Assembly (NCBI GenBank): GCA_013215025.1
Contig: JABSRR010000009.1
Coordinates: forward strand, 17,624 to 23,727
Length of the DNA stretch: 6,104 bases
DNA from: Pseudomonadales bacterium
Lineage (GTDB): Bacteria > Pseudomonadota > Gammaproteobacteria > Pseudomonadales > DT-91
Direction: 5' to 3'
This document shows positions 1-5,745 of this stretch, in pieces. The position numbers and the translations under genes are program-made. The notes below the pieces were generated by a model, which saw nothing but the letters and a program-made list of their open reading frames with translations, did not search any database and was not told the DNA's origin. How positions within the stretch are numbered: the first letter of the stretch is position 1; each line of letters begins with the position of its first letter.

Positions 1-654
1 GAAGGCACTACCCGTGATGTTCTGAAAGAAAAAATACTGATTGATGGCTTACCGCTTCACATTATCGATACAGCAGGTCTGCGCAACACTGAAGACAGCG
101 TGGAACGCATTGGTATAGAACGTGCCTACAAGGCGATTGCAGATGCTGATGATGTATTAATTGTGCACGACTCGACAGAGGGTAGGGCAGATTCTATTGA
201 TGCATTATTACGAGATATTGCTGATATTGATCAACTGGGTGAGAGTCTGACGACAAAGCTCACACAGCTTAAACATATTACCCTGATCAATAATAAAGCC
301 GACCTATCAGATCTGACGCCCGGTATAAGAGAAAGTAACGATTACACAACAATAAATTTAAGTGCTAAATCAGGGCAGGGCGTAGAATTTTTACAGCATC
401 ATATTAAAAAAATGGCGGGTTTATTGAATCAAACCGAAGGCCAATTTACCGCACGCCGAAGACATTTAGATGCCTTATCACATGCTCTAGACTTATTAAG
501 TGTGGGTCAGCAACAGCTACATGACAGTGGCGCAGGTGAATTACTCGCTGAAGACTTACGCCAAGCGCAAAATCAGCTAAGCTCAATTACCGGTGAATTT
601 TCGGCTGATGACCTTTTAGGTGAAATTTTTTCCAGTTTCTGTATTGGAAAATAA
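1..654 (+). CDS. mnmE: tRNA modification GTPase MnmE, C-terminal 217 residues (5' end outside window)
   Basis: MnmE is a GTPase that works with MnmG to install the (carboxymethyl)aminomethyl group at C5 of wobble uridine 34 in certain tRNAs. The reading frame is open from base 1, so the gene enters from outside; the first ATG inside, at 100, is not the start. Numbering from the first visible codon, the G2/switch I loop GTTRD is at residues 2-6, the G3 motif DTAG at 23-26, the G4 motif NKAD at 98-101 and the G5-like SAK at 121-123. The GTPase core is followed by a helical segment (ARRRHLDAL, GELLAEDLR). The protein ends in FCIGK, the conserved C-terminus whose cysteine typifies MnmE. Family members are about 450 residues, so roughly the N-terminal half is missing (the tetrahydrofolate-binding domain, the first helical part and the P-loop). 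No clear Rho-independent terminator follows; only a weak AAGCTT stem at 661-677 is present. Identity is very secure. Confidence 0.97.
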   Translation, partial: EGTTRDVLKEKILIDGLPLHIIDTAGLRNTEDSVERIGIERAYKAIADADDVLIVHDSTEGRADSIDALLRDIADIDQLGESLTTKLTQLKHITLINNKADLSDLTPGIRESNDYTTINLSAKSGQGVEFLQHHIKKMAGLLNQTEGQFTARRRHLDALSHALDLLSVGQQQLHDSGAGELLAEDLRQAQNQLSSITGEFSADDLLGEIFSSFCIGK

Positions 655-658
655 TATC

Positions 659-678
659 CCAAGCTTATACCAAGCTTA
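659..678. repeat. Direct repeat CCAAGCTTA x2, 11-bp period
   Basis: CCAAGCTTA occurs at 659-667 and again at 670-678. Because AAGCTT is its own reverse complement, the pair can also form a 6-bp stem (661-666 with 672-677) around a 5-nt loop just after the mnmE stop. Only a short TTTT at 687-690 follows, nine bases after the repeat, so it is at best a weak terminator. It may instead be part of the origin's phased repeats. Confidence 0.5.
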
Positions 679-686
679 AGCGAGAG

Positions 687-695
687 TTTTACACA
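687..695 (+). promoter_or_regulatory. DnaA box TTTTACACA
   Basis: The site matches the relaxed consensus TTWTNCACA exactly. It is the outermost box, nearest mnmE, and points towards mnmG. It is supported mainly by clustering with the other boxes in this gap. Confidence 0.55.
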
Positions 696-758
696 GCTTA
701 TTACGCCATCGATTAACAAAATCGACTTATCATGAATTATCCAGTGATTGCTATGTAT

Positions 759-767
759 CTATACACA
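759..767 (+). promoter_or_regulatory. DnaA box-like site CTATACACA (one mismatch)
   Basis: The site differs from TTATNCACA only at the first base. It lies 14 bp before the inverted consensus box at 782-790, so the two face each other. Weaker boxes of this kind are usual in origins, but single-mismatch sites also occur by chance. Confidence 0.4.
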
Positions 768-781
768 GCATATTCAAAGAC

Positions 782-790
782 TGTGCATAA
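782..790 (-). promoter_or_regulatory. DnaA box TTATGCACA (on minus strand)
   Basis: TGTGCATAA on the + strand reads TTATGCACA on the minus strand, an exact match to TTATNCACA. It points away from the A/T-rich element, the orientation that the distal boxes R2 and R4 have in E. coli oriC. Confidence 0.65.
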
Positions 791-804
791 ATATCAGGAT
801 AAGC

Positions 805-836
805 CATAGCATAAGCATAGGATTAACTCTGCATAG
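805..836. repeat. Cluster of CATAG/CATAA pentamers
   Basis: CATAG occurs at 805-809, 816-820 and 832-836, with CATAA at 810-814. The first two CATAG copies are 11 bp apart. The GCATAA core also equals the inner part of the inverted DnaA box at 782-790, so these may be degenerate low-affinity DnaA sites. That reading is inference. Confidence 0.35.
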
Positions 837-876
837 CTGGTAGCAGCACCAAGATGCAGCGATTTTCTCGGCAATT

Positions 877-885
877 TTATCTACA
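877..885 (+). promoter_or_regulatory. DnaA box-like site TTATCTACA (one mismatch)
   Basis: The site differs from the perfect TTATCCACA box at a single base (position 6, C to T). It points towards the A/T-rich element and overlaps the start of the TACAGCTG repeat at 882. Confidence 0.45.
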
Positions 886-900
886 GCTGCTATACAGCTG
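882..900. repeat. Direct repeat TACAGCTG x2, 11-bp period
   Basis: TACAGCTG occurs at 882-889 and 893-900, one helical turn apart, each preceded by CT or TA. Its core CAGCTG is palindromic. The first copy overlaps the near-consensus DnaA box at 877-885. It could be a phased protein-binding site within the origin; the protein is unknown. Confidence 0.5.
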
Positions 901-944
901 GCAAGCATCATATGCTATAGACTTTAACCAGAGTTATACATCGT

Positions 945-957
945 TAAGCTATTGATT
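945..957 (-). promoter_or_regulatory. IHF binding site, perfect consensus
   Basis: The minus strand reads AATCAATAGCTTA, matching WATCAANNNNTTR at every fixed position. IHF bends origin DNA so that DnaA bound beyond the bend can meet the unwound strand. The site lies 18 bp from the DnaA box at 976-984. A weak DnaA-like sequence, TTATACATC at 934-942 (two mismatches), abuts it on the far side, roughly where E. coli has its R5M box. Confidence 0.6.
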
Positions 958-975
958 AGCTTATTAAAATGATGA

Positions 976-984
976 TTATTCACA
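976..984 (+). promoter_or_regulatory. DnaA box TTATTCACA adjacent to the unwinding element (R1-like)
   Basis: The site matches TTATNCACA exactly and points at the A/T-rich element, from which 13 bp (985-997) separate it. It lies between that element and the IHF consensus, the place and orientation of the high-affinity R1 box in E. coli oriC. Confidence 0.7.
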
Positions 985-997
985 GAAATCAGCTTGC

Positions 998-1046
998 TTA
1001 ATAATAATAATAAATAACTTATATACTATTTATATATGTATATATG
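998..1046. other. Candidate DNA unwinding element (A/T-rich block with TAA repeats)
   Basis: Of the 48 bases at 998-1045 only three are G or C (1018, 1026, 1038). The DnaA-proximal part is five tandem TAA triplets at 999-1013, so the minus strand there is a run of overlapping TTATT/TTATTA motifs. TTATT and TTGT on one DUE strand are what single-strand-binding DnaA recognises in E. coli. The distal part has TATATATG twice in tandem (1031-1038 and 1039-1046). It lies between the R1-like box and the mnmG promoter. Confidence 0.65.
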
Positions 1047-1119
1047 TCTTACTCATCAACGCAAACTTCAAACATGAAAGACGGCAAAGCTTTACATAGA
1101 AAAGCTAACTGAAATATCG

Positions 1120-1148
1120 CTGTTTATTTTTTAATCACTGCGTATAAT
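1120..1148 (+). promoter_or_regulatory. Probable sigma70 promoter of mnmG
   Basis: A perfect -10 hexamer TATAAT lies at 1143-1148. With a 17-bp spacer the -35 position falls on CTGTTT (1120-1125), a poor match (2 of 6), so activity would depend largely on the -10. The predicted start of transcription is near 1155, giving a leader of about 50 nt before the ATG at 1205. Transcription runs away from the A/T-rich element about 100 bp upstream, as with the E. coli gidA promoter beside oriC. Confidence 0.6.
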
Positions 1149-1194
1149 GGCCAGCTTGAAAGTGCCACCTATCAGTGTGGAAGTATTTCAAATC

Positions 1195-1199
1195 AGAGG
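1195..1199 (+). promoter_or_regulatory. Ribosome binding site AGAGG that decides the mnmG start
   Basis: AGAGG ends 5 nt before the ATG at 1205. A GTG at 1175 in the same frame would add ten residues but has no comparable upstream purine run, so this site favours the ATG. Confidence 0.7.
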
Positions 1200-1204
1200 T
1201 AGCA

Positions 1205-3109
1205 ATGAATTATTCAGAACGTTTTGGCGTCATCGTCATAGGTGGTGGCCATGCAGGCACTGAAGCGGCCCTAGCTTCAGCAAGAATGGGTGTATCAACC
1301 CTTTTACTCACGCACAATATCGAAACATTAGGACAAATGTCCTGTAACCCAGCCATTGGTGGTATTGGTAAATCACACTTAGTTCGTGAAGTTGACGCGC
1401 TTGGCGGTGCGATGGCTAAAGCTACTGATCTTGGCGGGATTCAATTTCGCGTGCTTAATGCCCGTAAGGGGCCCGCTGTAAGAGCAACACGCGCACAAGC
1501 AGACCGAGCGCTTTATAAAGCAGCTATTCGTCAGATGCTTGAAAATCAACCTAATTTGAAAATATTCCAACAAGCCGCTGATGATTTAATTGTTGAAGGC
1601 GAGCAAGTTGTTGGTGTAAAAACCAGCATGGGTGTTAGCTTCTATGCTGAAGCTGTGGTACTCACGACCGGAACGTTCTTAGGTGGCAAAATTCACATTG
1701 GTCTTGATCAAAGTTCAGGTGGACGCGCAGGCGATCCACCCTCCATTGCTTTGGCAGATCGCTTACGCGAATTACCGTTTCGAGTTGACCGCTTAAAAAC
1801 CGGTACGCCACCGCGAATCGATGCCAAATCCGTCAATTTTGATGGCTTAGAGGAGCAATGGGGTGATACACCAGAACCTGTTATGTCATTTTATGGCTCG
1901 GTTGATCAGCATCCGCAGCAAGTGTGTTGTTGGATCACACATACCAATGAAAAAACCCATGATATCATTCGGCAAGGCTTAGATCGCTCACCCATGTACA
2001 CAGGTGTGATTGAGGGTGTTGGGCCACGTTATTGTCCTTCGATTGAAGACAAAATTCATCGCTTTTCGGATAAGAACTCGCATCAAATCTTTATAGAACC
2101 CGAAGGTTTACATACGCATGAGTTATACCCCAATGGGGTATCAACCAGTTTGCCATTTGATGTTCAGCTAGATTTCATTCGATCAATCAAAGGTTTTGAG
2201 AACGCACATATAACTCGACCAGGCTATGCGATTGAGTATGATTTTTTTGATCCTCGCGATTTAAAACCAAGTTTAGAGACGCGGATGATGCAAGGTTTAT
2301 TCTTTGCGGGTCAAATCAATGGCACAACGGGTTATGAGGAAGCGGCAGCGCAAGGTTTATTAGCGGGTTTGAATGCTGCTCGTATGGCACAGCAAAAAGA
2401 TAGCTGGAGTCCTCGACGTGATGAGTCATATATAGGTGTGCTAGTTGACGATCTGATAAATCTTGGAACTAAAGAACCCTATCGCATGTTCACATCACGT
2501 GCCGAATATCGTTTGTTGTTACGAGAAGATAATGCAGATCTGCGCTTAACAGAAAAAGGTCGTGAACTTGGTTTAATCTCTGATCAACAATGGCGTATTT
2601 TCTCAGACAAACAAGAACGGATTGAACGAGAGCAAAAGCGTTTAAAAACAACTTGGATTCAAGCAACAAGTGAAGAATCAGATAACTTTAATAAATTGTT
2701 AGATTCTCCATTACAAAGAGAATACTCACTGCATGATTTGTTAAAAAGACCAAATATTTCTTATCAACAAATTGAGAACATAACGGGTAAAGTTGAAGAA
2801 AATCAGCAGGTAACAGAACAAGTTGAAATACAAGTAAAATATGATGGCTATATTGCTCGACAGTTAGAAGATATTGAACGTCTTCGTCGTTATGAAAATA
2901 CAGTAATACCCGCATCGCTAAATTATGATGAGATTGGCGGCTTATCAAATGAAGTAAAACATAAACTGAATGAAGCAAAACCAGATACTCTGGGTCGTGC
3001 ATCTCGCGTTCCTGGTGTTACACCAGCAGCTGTTTCATTACTTTTAGTGTTTATGAAAAAACAAGGCTTATTAAAAAAAGTCGTGCAGAGTAAAACACTA
3101 GCTAGTTAA
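1205..3109 (+). CDS. mnmG: tRNA uridine-5-carboxymethylaminomethyl modification enzyme MnmG (GidA)
   Basis: MnmG is the FAD- and NADH-dependent partner of MnmE in the complex that modifies C5 of wobble U34, using methylene-tetrahydrofolate and glycine or ammonium. The start at 1205 gives 634 residues, close to the E. coli length of about 629. The N-terminus [18 protein letters not shown] aligns directly with the family, including the FAD-binding GGGHAG at 13-18. C47 in the [11 protein letters not shown] segment and C277 in [11 protein letters not shown] fall at the numbers of the two functionally important cysteines of the E. coli enzyme. Other family blocks are [19 protein letters not shown] (about 82-100), [11 protein letters not shown] (156-166), [11 protein letters not shown] (196-206), [18 protein letters not shown] (367-384) and the tRNA-interacting [19 protein letters not shown] (424-442). 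An inserted, poorly conserved stretch around 490-560 precedes the C-terminal helical MnmE-binding domain. rsmG begins 10 bp after the stop, so the two are probably one transcript. No lesions were seen. Confidence 0.98.
   Translation: MNYSERFGVIVIGGGHAGTEAALASARMGVSTLLLTHNIETLGQMSCNPAIGGIGKSHLVREVDALGGAMAKATDLGGIQFRVLNARKGPAVRATRAQADRALYKAAIRQMLENQPNLKIFQQAADDLIVEGEQVVGVKTSMGVSFYAEAVVLTTGTFLGGKIHIGLDQSSGGRAGDPPSIALADRLRELPFRVDRLKTGTPPRIDAKSVNFDGLEEQWGDTPEPVMSFYGSVDQHPQQVCCWITHTNEKTHDIIRQGLDRSPMYTGVIEGVGPRYCPSIEDKIHRFSDKNSHQIFIEPEGLHTHELYPNGVSTSLPFDVQLDFIRSIKGFENAHITRPGYAIEYDFFDPRDLKPSLETRMMQGLFFAGQINGTTGYEEAAAQGLLAGLNAARMAQQKDSWSPRRDESYIGVLVDDLINLGTKEPYRMFTSRAEYRLLLREDNADLRLTEKGRELGLISDQQWRIFSDKQERIEREQKRLKTTWIQATSEESDNFNKLLDSPLQREYSLHDLLKRPNISYQQIENITGKVEENQQVTEQVEIQVKYDGYIARQLEDIERLRRYENTVIPASLNYDEIGGLSNEVKHKLNEAKPDTLGRASRVPGVTPAAVSLLLVFMKKQGLLKKVVQSKTLAS
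2125..2141. repeat. 17-bp perfect odd palindrome inside mnmG
   Basis: ATACCCCA at 2125-2132 and TGGGGTAT at 2134-2141 are exact inverted copies about the single base 2133. As RNA it would be a 7-bp stem with a 3-nt loop. It encodes the conserved YPNGV segment, so protein constraint explains part of it. Confidence 0.4.
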
Positions 3110-3119
3110 CAAAATAAAA

Positions 3120-3746
3120 ATGTTAGAAAAAGATTTATCGACGGCCATAATTAATGGCCTAAAATACTTTGATTTAGAGGCAAGCCAACAACAAGTTGAT
3201 TTATGGAATCGCTATATCAATTTACTGAGTAAATGGAATAAAGCTTATAATCTTACTGCTGTTAGAAATATTGATGAAATGCTTGATCGACATTTGATTG
3301 ATAGTTTTTCCATTATCCCTTGGCTAGTTGGTGAACGTTTAATTGACGTTGGCACTGGTCCAGGTTTACCGGGCATCCCACTGGCTATTTTTTTCCCCGA
3401 GAAATCGTTTTATCTATTAGATAGTAATGGTAAGAAAACGCGTTTTTTGCAACAGGTCAAATTAGAACTTGGACTGGAAAATATAAGCGTAATTAATGAC
3501 AGGGTAGAAAATGTTCAATTACAGCCACAATGTGATGCGATTCTCTCCAGAGCCTTCACCACGCTTGATGATATGTTGAGCAAAACGGAACACTTATGCC
3601 AGCCTAAGGGTCAGTATTTTGCCATGAAGGGTATTTGGCCAGTATCTGAGTTGCAGCAGATATCAAAACCTTATAAGGTGCATGCCTTAGATTGGCCAAA
3701 CAATGATACACAACGACATCTTGTTGTTATTCAACAAAGCGCTTAA
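3120..3746 (+). CDS. rsmG: 16S rRNA (guanine-527-N7)-methyltransferase RsmG (GidB)
   Basis: RsmG methylates N7 of G527 in 16S rRNA using S-adenosylmethionine; loss in other bacteria gives low-level streptomycin resistance. The product is 208 residues, against 207 in E. coli. Recognised blocks are WNKAYNLTAVR (39-49), the glycine-rich SAM-binding motif DVGTGPGLPGIPLA (76-89), LLDSNGKKTRFL (99-110), the ILSRAF segment (141-146) and the terminal RHLVVI (199-204). The ATG at 3120 is chosen because it starts the family's alignable N-terminus and follows the mnmG stop by 10 bp. The bases before it are A-rich with no recognisable Shine-Dalgarno sequence, so translation may be coupled to mnmG. A 6-bp inverted repeat (GGCCAT/ATGGCC at 3143-3148 and 3154-3159) sits just inside the coding region. 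Confidence 0.97.
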   Translation: MLEKDLSTAIINGLKYFDLEASQQQVDLWNRYINLLSKWNKAYNLTAVRNIDEMLDRHLIDSFSIIPWLVGERLIDVGTGPGLPGIPLAIFFPEKSFYLLDSNGKKTRFLQQVKLELGLENISVINDRVENVQLQPQCDAILSRAFTTLDDMLSKTEHLCQPKGQYFAMKGIWPVSELQQISKPYKVHALDWPNNDTQRHLVVIQQSA

Positions 3747-3778
3747 ATATTTAGGCTAATTGGGCTAAATTTTGCTTT

Positions 3779-3792
3779 ATCTATTATCTATT
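3779..3792. repeat. Tandem heptamer ATCTATT x2
   Basis: ATCTATT is repeated directly at 3779-3785 and 3786-3792 in the gap between rsmG and parA, six bases before the inverted repeat at 3798. A weaker inverted repeat, ATTTAG/CTAAAT (3749-3754 and 3765-3770), lies just after the rsmG stop and is followed by a broken T-run. It is a poor terminator candidate. Confidence 0.4.
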
Positions 3793-3797
3793 GCGGC

Positions 3798-3825
3798 ATA
3801 AATCCACCACCCTTATTGGATTTAT
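3798..3825. promoter_or_regulatory. 9-bp perfect inverted repeat upstream of parA (possible operator or hairpin)
   Basis: ATAAATCCA at 3798-3806 and TGGATTTAT at 3817-3825 are exact inverted copies separated by 10 bases. No T-run follows on either strand, so it is not a standard Rho-independent terminator. Its centre is about 56 bp before the parA start, so it could be a dimeric repressor operator for parAB or an RNA structure at the end of the rsmG transcript. No convincing promoter hexamers were found in this 121-bp gap. The function is unknown. Confidence 0.5.
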
Positions 3826-3867
3826 CTCCCGAGTTAATAAAAAGATGTACAGTTGAGAAGGTGATTC

Positions 3868-4650
3868 GTGGCAAAAATAATTGCAATTGCAAATCAAAAA
3901 GGTGGTGTTGGTAAAACGACCACAACTATTAATCTTGCCGCATCATTGTTTGCGACCAAAAAGCGCGTTCTGTTGGTTGATCTAGACCCTCAGGGAAACG
4001 CCACAATGGGCTCAGGCATAGAGAAAAACGAATTAGATTTATCGTCTTATGAAGTTTTGATGGGAGAAACGGATATAGCCTCGGCTATTTTAACCGCTGA
4101 CGCGGCAGGCTACGATATTGTGGGCACTAATGCTGATTTAACGGCTGCCGAAGTTGGTTTGCTTGAGCTAGATCAAAAAGAGTTGCGCCTGAAACAAGCG
4201 TTGATGCAAATACAAGCTAATTACGACTTTATTCTTCTAGATTGTCCCCCATCACTTAGCATGTTAACACTCAATGGTTTAATTGCAGCCGACAGCGTTA
4301 TGATACCGATGCAGTGTGAGTATTATGCACTTGAAGGCTTAGCTGATTTGATGGAAACGATTGATGGTGTGCAAGCCGCTGCGAATCCAGATCTACATAT
4401 TGAAGGTATTCTCCGCACTATGTACGATCCGCGCAATAGCTTAACCAAAGATGTGTCAGAACAGCTGAGTGAGGTATTTGGTGCGAAACTATATCGTACC
4501 TGCATTCCACGCAATGTCCGCTTAGCTGAGGCACCAAGCCACGGTCTACCCGCTCTAAAATATGATAAATCCTCTCGTGGTGCCATGGCTTATTTAGCGC
4601 TAGCCGGTGAAATGTTAAGACAGCAAACAGCCACAACGGCAATGGCTTAA
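3868..4650 (+). CDS. parA: Chromosome partitioning ATPase ParA (Soj type)
   Basis: ParA is the Walker-type ATPase that binds nucleoid DNA as an ATP dimer and, with ParB-parS complexes stimulating hydrolysis, moves the replicated origins apart. The 260-residue protein is the short chromosomal form without an N-terminal helix-turn-helix. The deviant Walker A motif KGGVGKTT is at 11-18, the switch segment VDLDPQGN at 37-44 and Walker B LLDCPP at 123-128. G12, K16 and D40 fall at the same numbers as the well-studied catalytic residues of B. subtilis Soj. R189 matches its DNA-binding arginine. The start is GTG at 3868, preceded by GAGAAGG (3855-3861) at a 6-nt spacing; the protein then begins MAKIIAIANQKGG as in the family. 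It ends with two consecutive in-frame stops, TAA TGA, and parB follows 17 bp after the first stop, so the pair is one operon. Confidence 0.97.
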   Translation: MAKIIAIANQKGGVGKTTTTINLAASLFATKKRVLLVDLDPQGNATMGSGIEKNELDLSSYEVLMGETDIASAILTADAAGYDIVGTNADLTAAEVGLLELDQKELRLKQALMQIQANYDFILLDCPPSLSMLTLNGLIAADSVMIPMQCEYYALEGLADLMETIDGVQAAANPDLHIEGILRTMYDPRNSLTKDVSEQLSEVFGAKLYRTCIPRNVRLAEAPSHGLPALKYDKSSRGAMAYLALAGEMLRQQTATTAMA

Positions 4651-4667
4651 TGAATTAAGGACAATAC

Positions 4668-5615
4668 ATGGCAAGCAAAAAACGTGGCTTAGGCAAAAAT
4701 TTAAATGCACTGCTGGGTGCGAATGCTAAGTCAAAATCGAGCGAAATGACCGAGCAAATCCTAGCGGATACTTCAGAATTGCAGCTTGATAAGGCGCAGA
4801 CAGAAGCGCTCTCATCACATATTAGCGAACATGAGCAGCTTCGCGAAATGCCTATTGAGTTGATGCAACGCGGAAAGTATCAGCCGCGACGTGATATGTC
4901 TCAGCAAGCCTTAGAAGAGTTATCTGCTTCAATACAGCAACAAGGTTTGATGCAGCCCATTGTTGTCAGGCCAGTTGCAGAAAAAAAATATGAAATCATT
5001 GCCGGTGAACGCCGCTGGCGCGCTTCACAGCTTGCTGGTTTAGACAAGGTACCTGTGCTGATTAAGCATGTGCCTGATGAGGCGGCCATAGTGATGTCGC
5101 TGATTGAAAATATTCAGCGTGAAGATTTAAATCCAATTGAAGAAGCTATGGCGCTGCATAGACTGCAGCAAGAGTTCGCTTTAACCCAAGCGCAAGTTGC
5201 CGAACAGGTAGGCAAGTCTCGCTCAACTGTGGCAAATCTATTGCGTTTAATCAATCTACGAGATGACGTACGCATATTGCTGGAACACGGTGATTTGGAG
5301 ATGGGTCATGCTAAAACTTTGCTTGCTTTAGAGGGGCCATCCCAGTCTAAAGCAGCGCAGCAAGTGGTCAGTAAAAGCTTATCGGTGCGTCAAACTGAAG
5401 TGTTGGTGCGCAAGCTTTTAGATCAAAGTGGACCTGCAGACAAAAGCTCTGGCTCTGGTGATAATGCCGATATAAGAACCTTAGAGAATGAATTATCACA
5501 AAAAATCGGCTCGATAGTGAAATTGCAACATACCGCTAAAGGCAAGGGTAAGTTGGTTATCAACTATTCAAGTTTAGATGAACTGGATGGCGTGCTGATG
5601 CAGCTTAGAAAATAA
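4668..5615 (+). CDS. parB: Chromosome partitioning protein ParB (Spo0J type, CTP-dependent clamp)
   Basis: ParB binds centromere-like parS sites near the origin, spreads as a CTP-gated DNA clamp and activates ParA. The 315-residue protein has the usual parts in order. These are an N-terminal ParA-activating peptide (KKRGLGKNLNALLG, 4-17), a non-conserved linker to about 57, and the ParB/Srx CTPase domain with GKYQPRR (69-75), the nucleotide-binding GERRWR (113-118) and ENIQREDLNPIEEA (147-160). The parS-recognising helix-turn-helix (LTQAQVAEQVGKSRSTVANL, about 172-191) follows. A low-complexity Ser/Gly linker at about 253-267 precedes a C-terminal dimerisation domain at 268-315. The ATG at 4668 has AAGGA (4657-4661) 6 nt upstream. 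The N-terminal peptide reads GLGKNLNALL where GLGxGLxALL is usual, so N11 replaces a normally conserved glycine. No 16-bp parS palindrome was found in the window by eye. Confidence 0.97.
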   Translation: MASKKRGLGKNLNALLGANAKSKSSEMTEQILADTSELQLDKAQTEALSSHISEHEQLREMPIELMQRGKYQPRRDMSQQALEELSASIQQQGLMQPIVVRPVAEKKYEIIAGERRWRASQLAGLDKVPVLIKHVPDEAAIVMSLIENIQREDLNPIEEAMALHRLQQEFALTQAQVAEQVGKSRSTVANLLRLINLRDDVRILLEHGDLEMGHAKTLLALEGPSQSKAAQQVVSKSLSVRQTEVLVRKLLDQSGPADKSSGSGDNADIRTLENELSQKIGSIVKLQHTAKGKGKLVINYSSLDELDGVLMQLRK

Positions 5616-5705
5616 ACATCTACCTTGTTGTTGATGAATGCCTCAGACTCAGCGATAAAAATTTAAACTGCCAAGCAACTAAAGCAGTTAATTGCCCTAA
5701 ACACC

Positions 5706-5734
5706 TTGCCCCACCTGCACAAACTGCCTATAAT
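5706..5734 (+). promoter_or_regulatory. Sigma70-type promoter of the atp operon
   Basis: TTGCCC at 5706-5711 (4 of 6 to TTGACA) is followed after exactly 17 bp by a perfect TATAAT at 5729-5734. Transcription would begin near 5741, giving a leader of about 80 nt before atpI. AAACTGCC occurs at 5721-5728, directly before the -10, and also at 5665-5672. The upstream stretch after parB has only a weak 6-bp inverted repeat (AACTGC/GCAGTT at 5666-5671 and 5684-5689) without a T-run, so no clear parB terminator is visible. Confidence 0.7.
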
Positions 5735-5745
5735 TCGCATCGCTC

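Larger units (their letters stand above)
655..1060. other. oriC: Candidate chromosomal replication origin (oriC) between mnmE and mnmG
   Basis: The 550-bp gap between mnmE and mnmG has no credible gene. It holds three sites matching TTWTNCACA exactly, two more with one mismatch, one perfect IHF consensus, and a nearly pure A/T block at about 998-1045. A rough hand estimate for this base composition gives well under one exact DnaA box by chance in 520 bp, so three is an enrichment. The block order, reading from mnmG leftward, is A/T-rich element, DnaA box pointing at it, IHF site, then scattered boxes. That is the order of E. coli oriC, which also abuts gidA/mnmG. The flanking genes are typical origin neighbours. 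The call is inferred from sequence only. A competing possibility is that the active origin lies next to dnaA, outside the window, as in Pseudomonas. The exact limits are uncertain. Confidence 0.75.

Noticed and set aside
100..654. A separate 184-residue gene starting at ATG 100
   Set aside because: The frame is open to base 1 and the preceding codons encode the MnmE switch I GTTRD and DTAG motifs, so this is an internal methionine of a truncated mnmE.
999..1016. TAA repeats as a DnaA-trio element
   Set aside because: The trio (3'-[G/A]AT-5' repeats) should read away from the adjacent DnaA box. Here the AAT register on the + strand runs towards the box at 976-984, the wrong polarity.
1175..1204. 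GTG at 1175 as the mnmG start, adding ten residues
   Set aside because: AGAGG sits 5 nt before the ATG at 1205, and the family N-terminus aligns from that ATG with C47 and C277 at canonical numbers.
3749..3777. Rho-independent terminator after rsmG
   Set aside because: The ATTTAG/CTAAAT stem is A/T-rich, has a 10-nt loop and lacks an uninterrupted T-run.
1379..5089. Minus-strand open frames of 62-104 codons inside mnmG, parA and parB
   Set aside because: They lie wholly within well-identified genes, resemble no known family and have no context of their own, so they are frame shadows.
5663..5695. Rho-independent terminator after parB
   Set aside because: The 6-bp AACTGC/GCAGTT stem has a 12-nt loop and no T-run.
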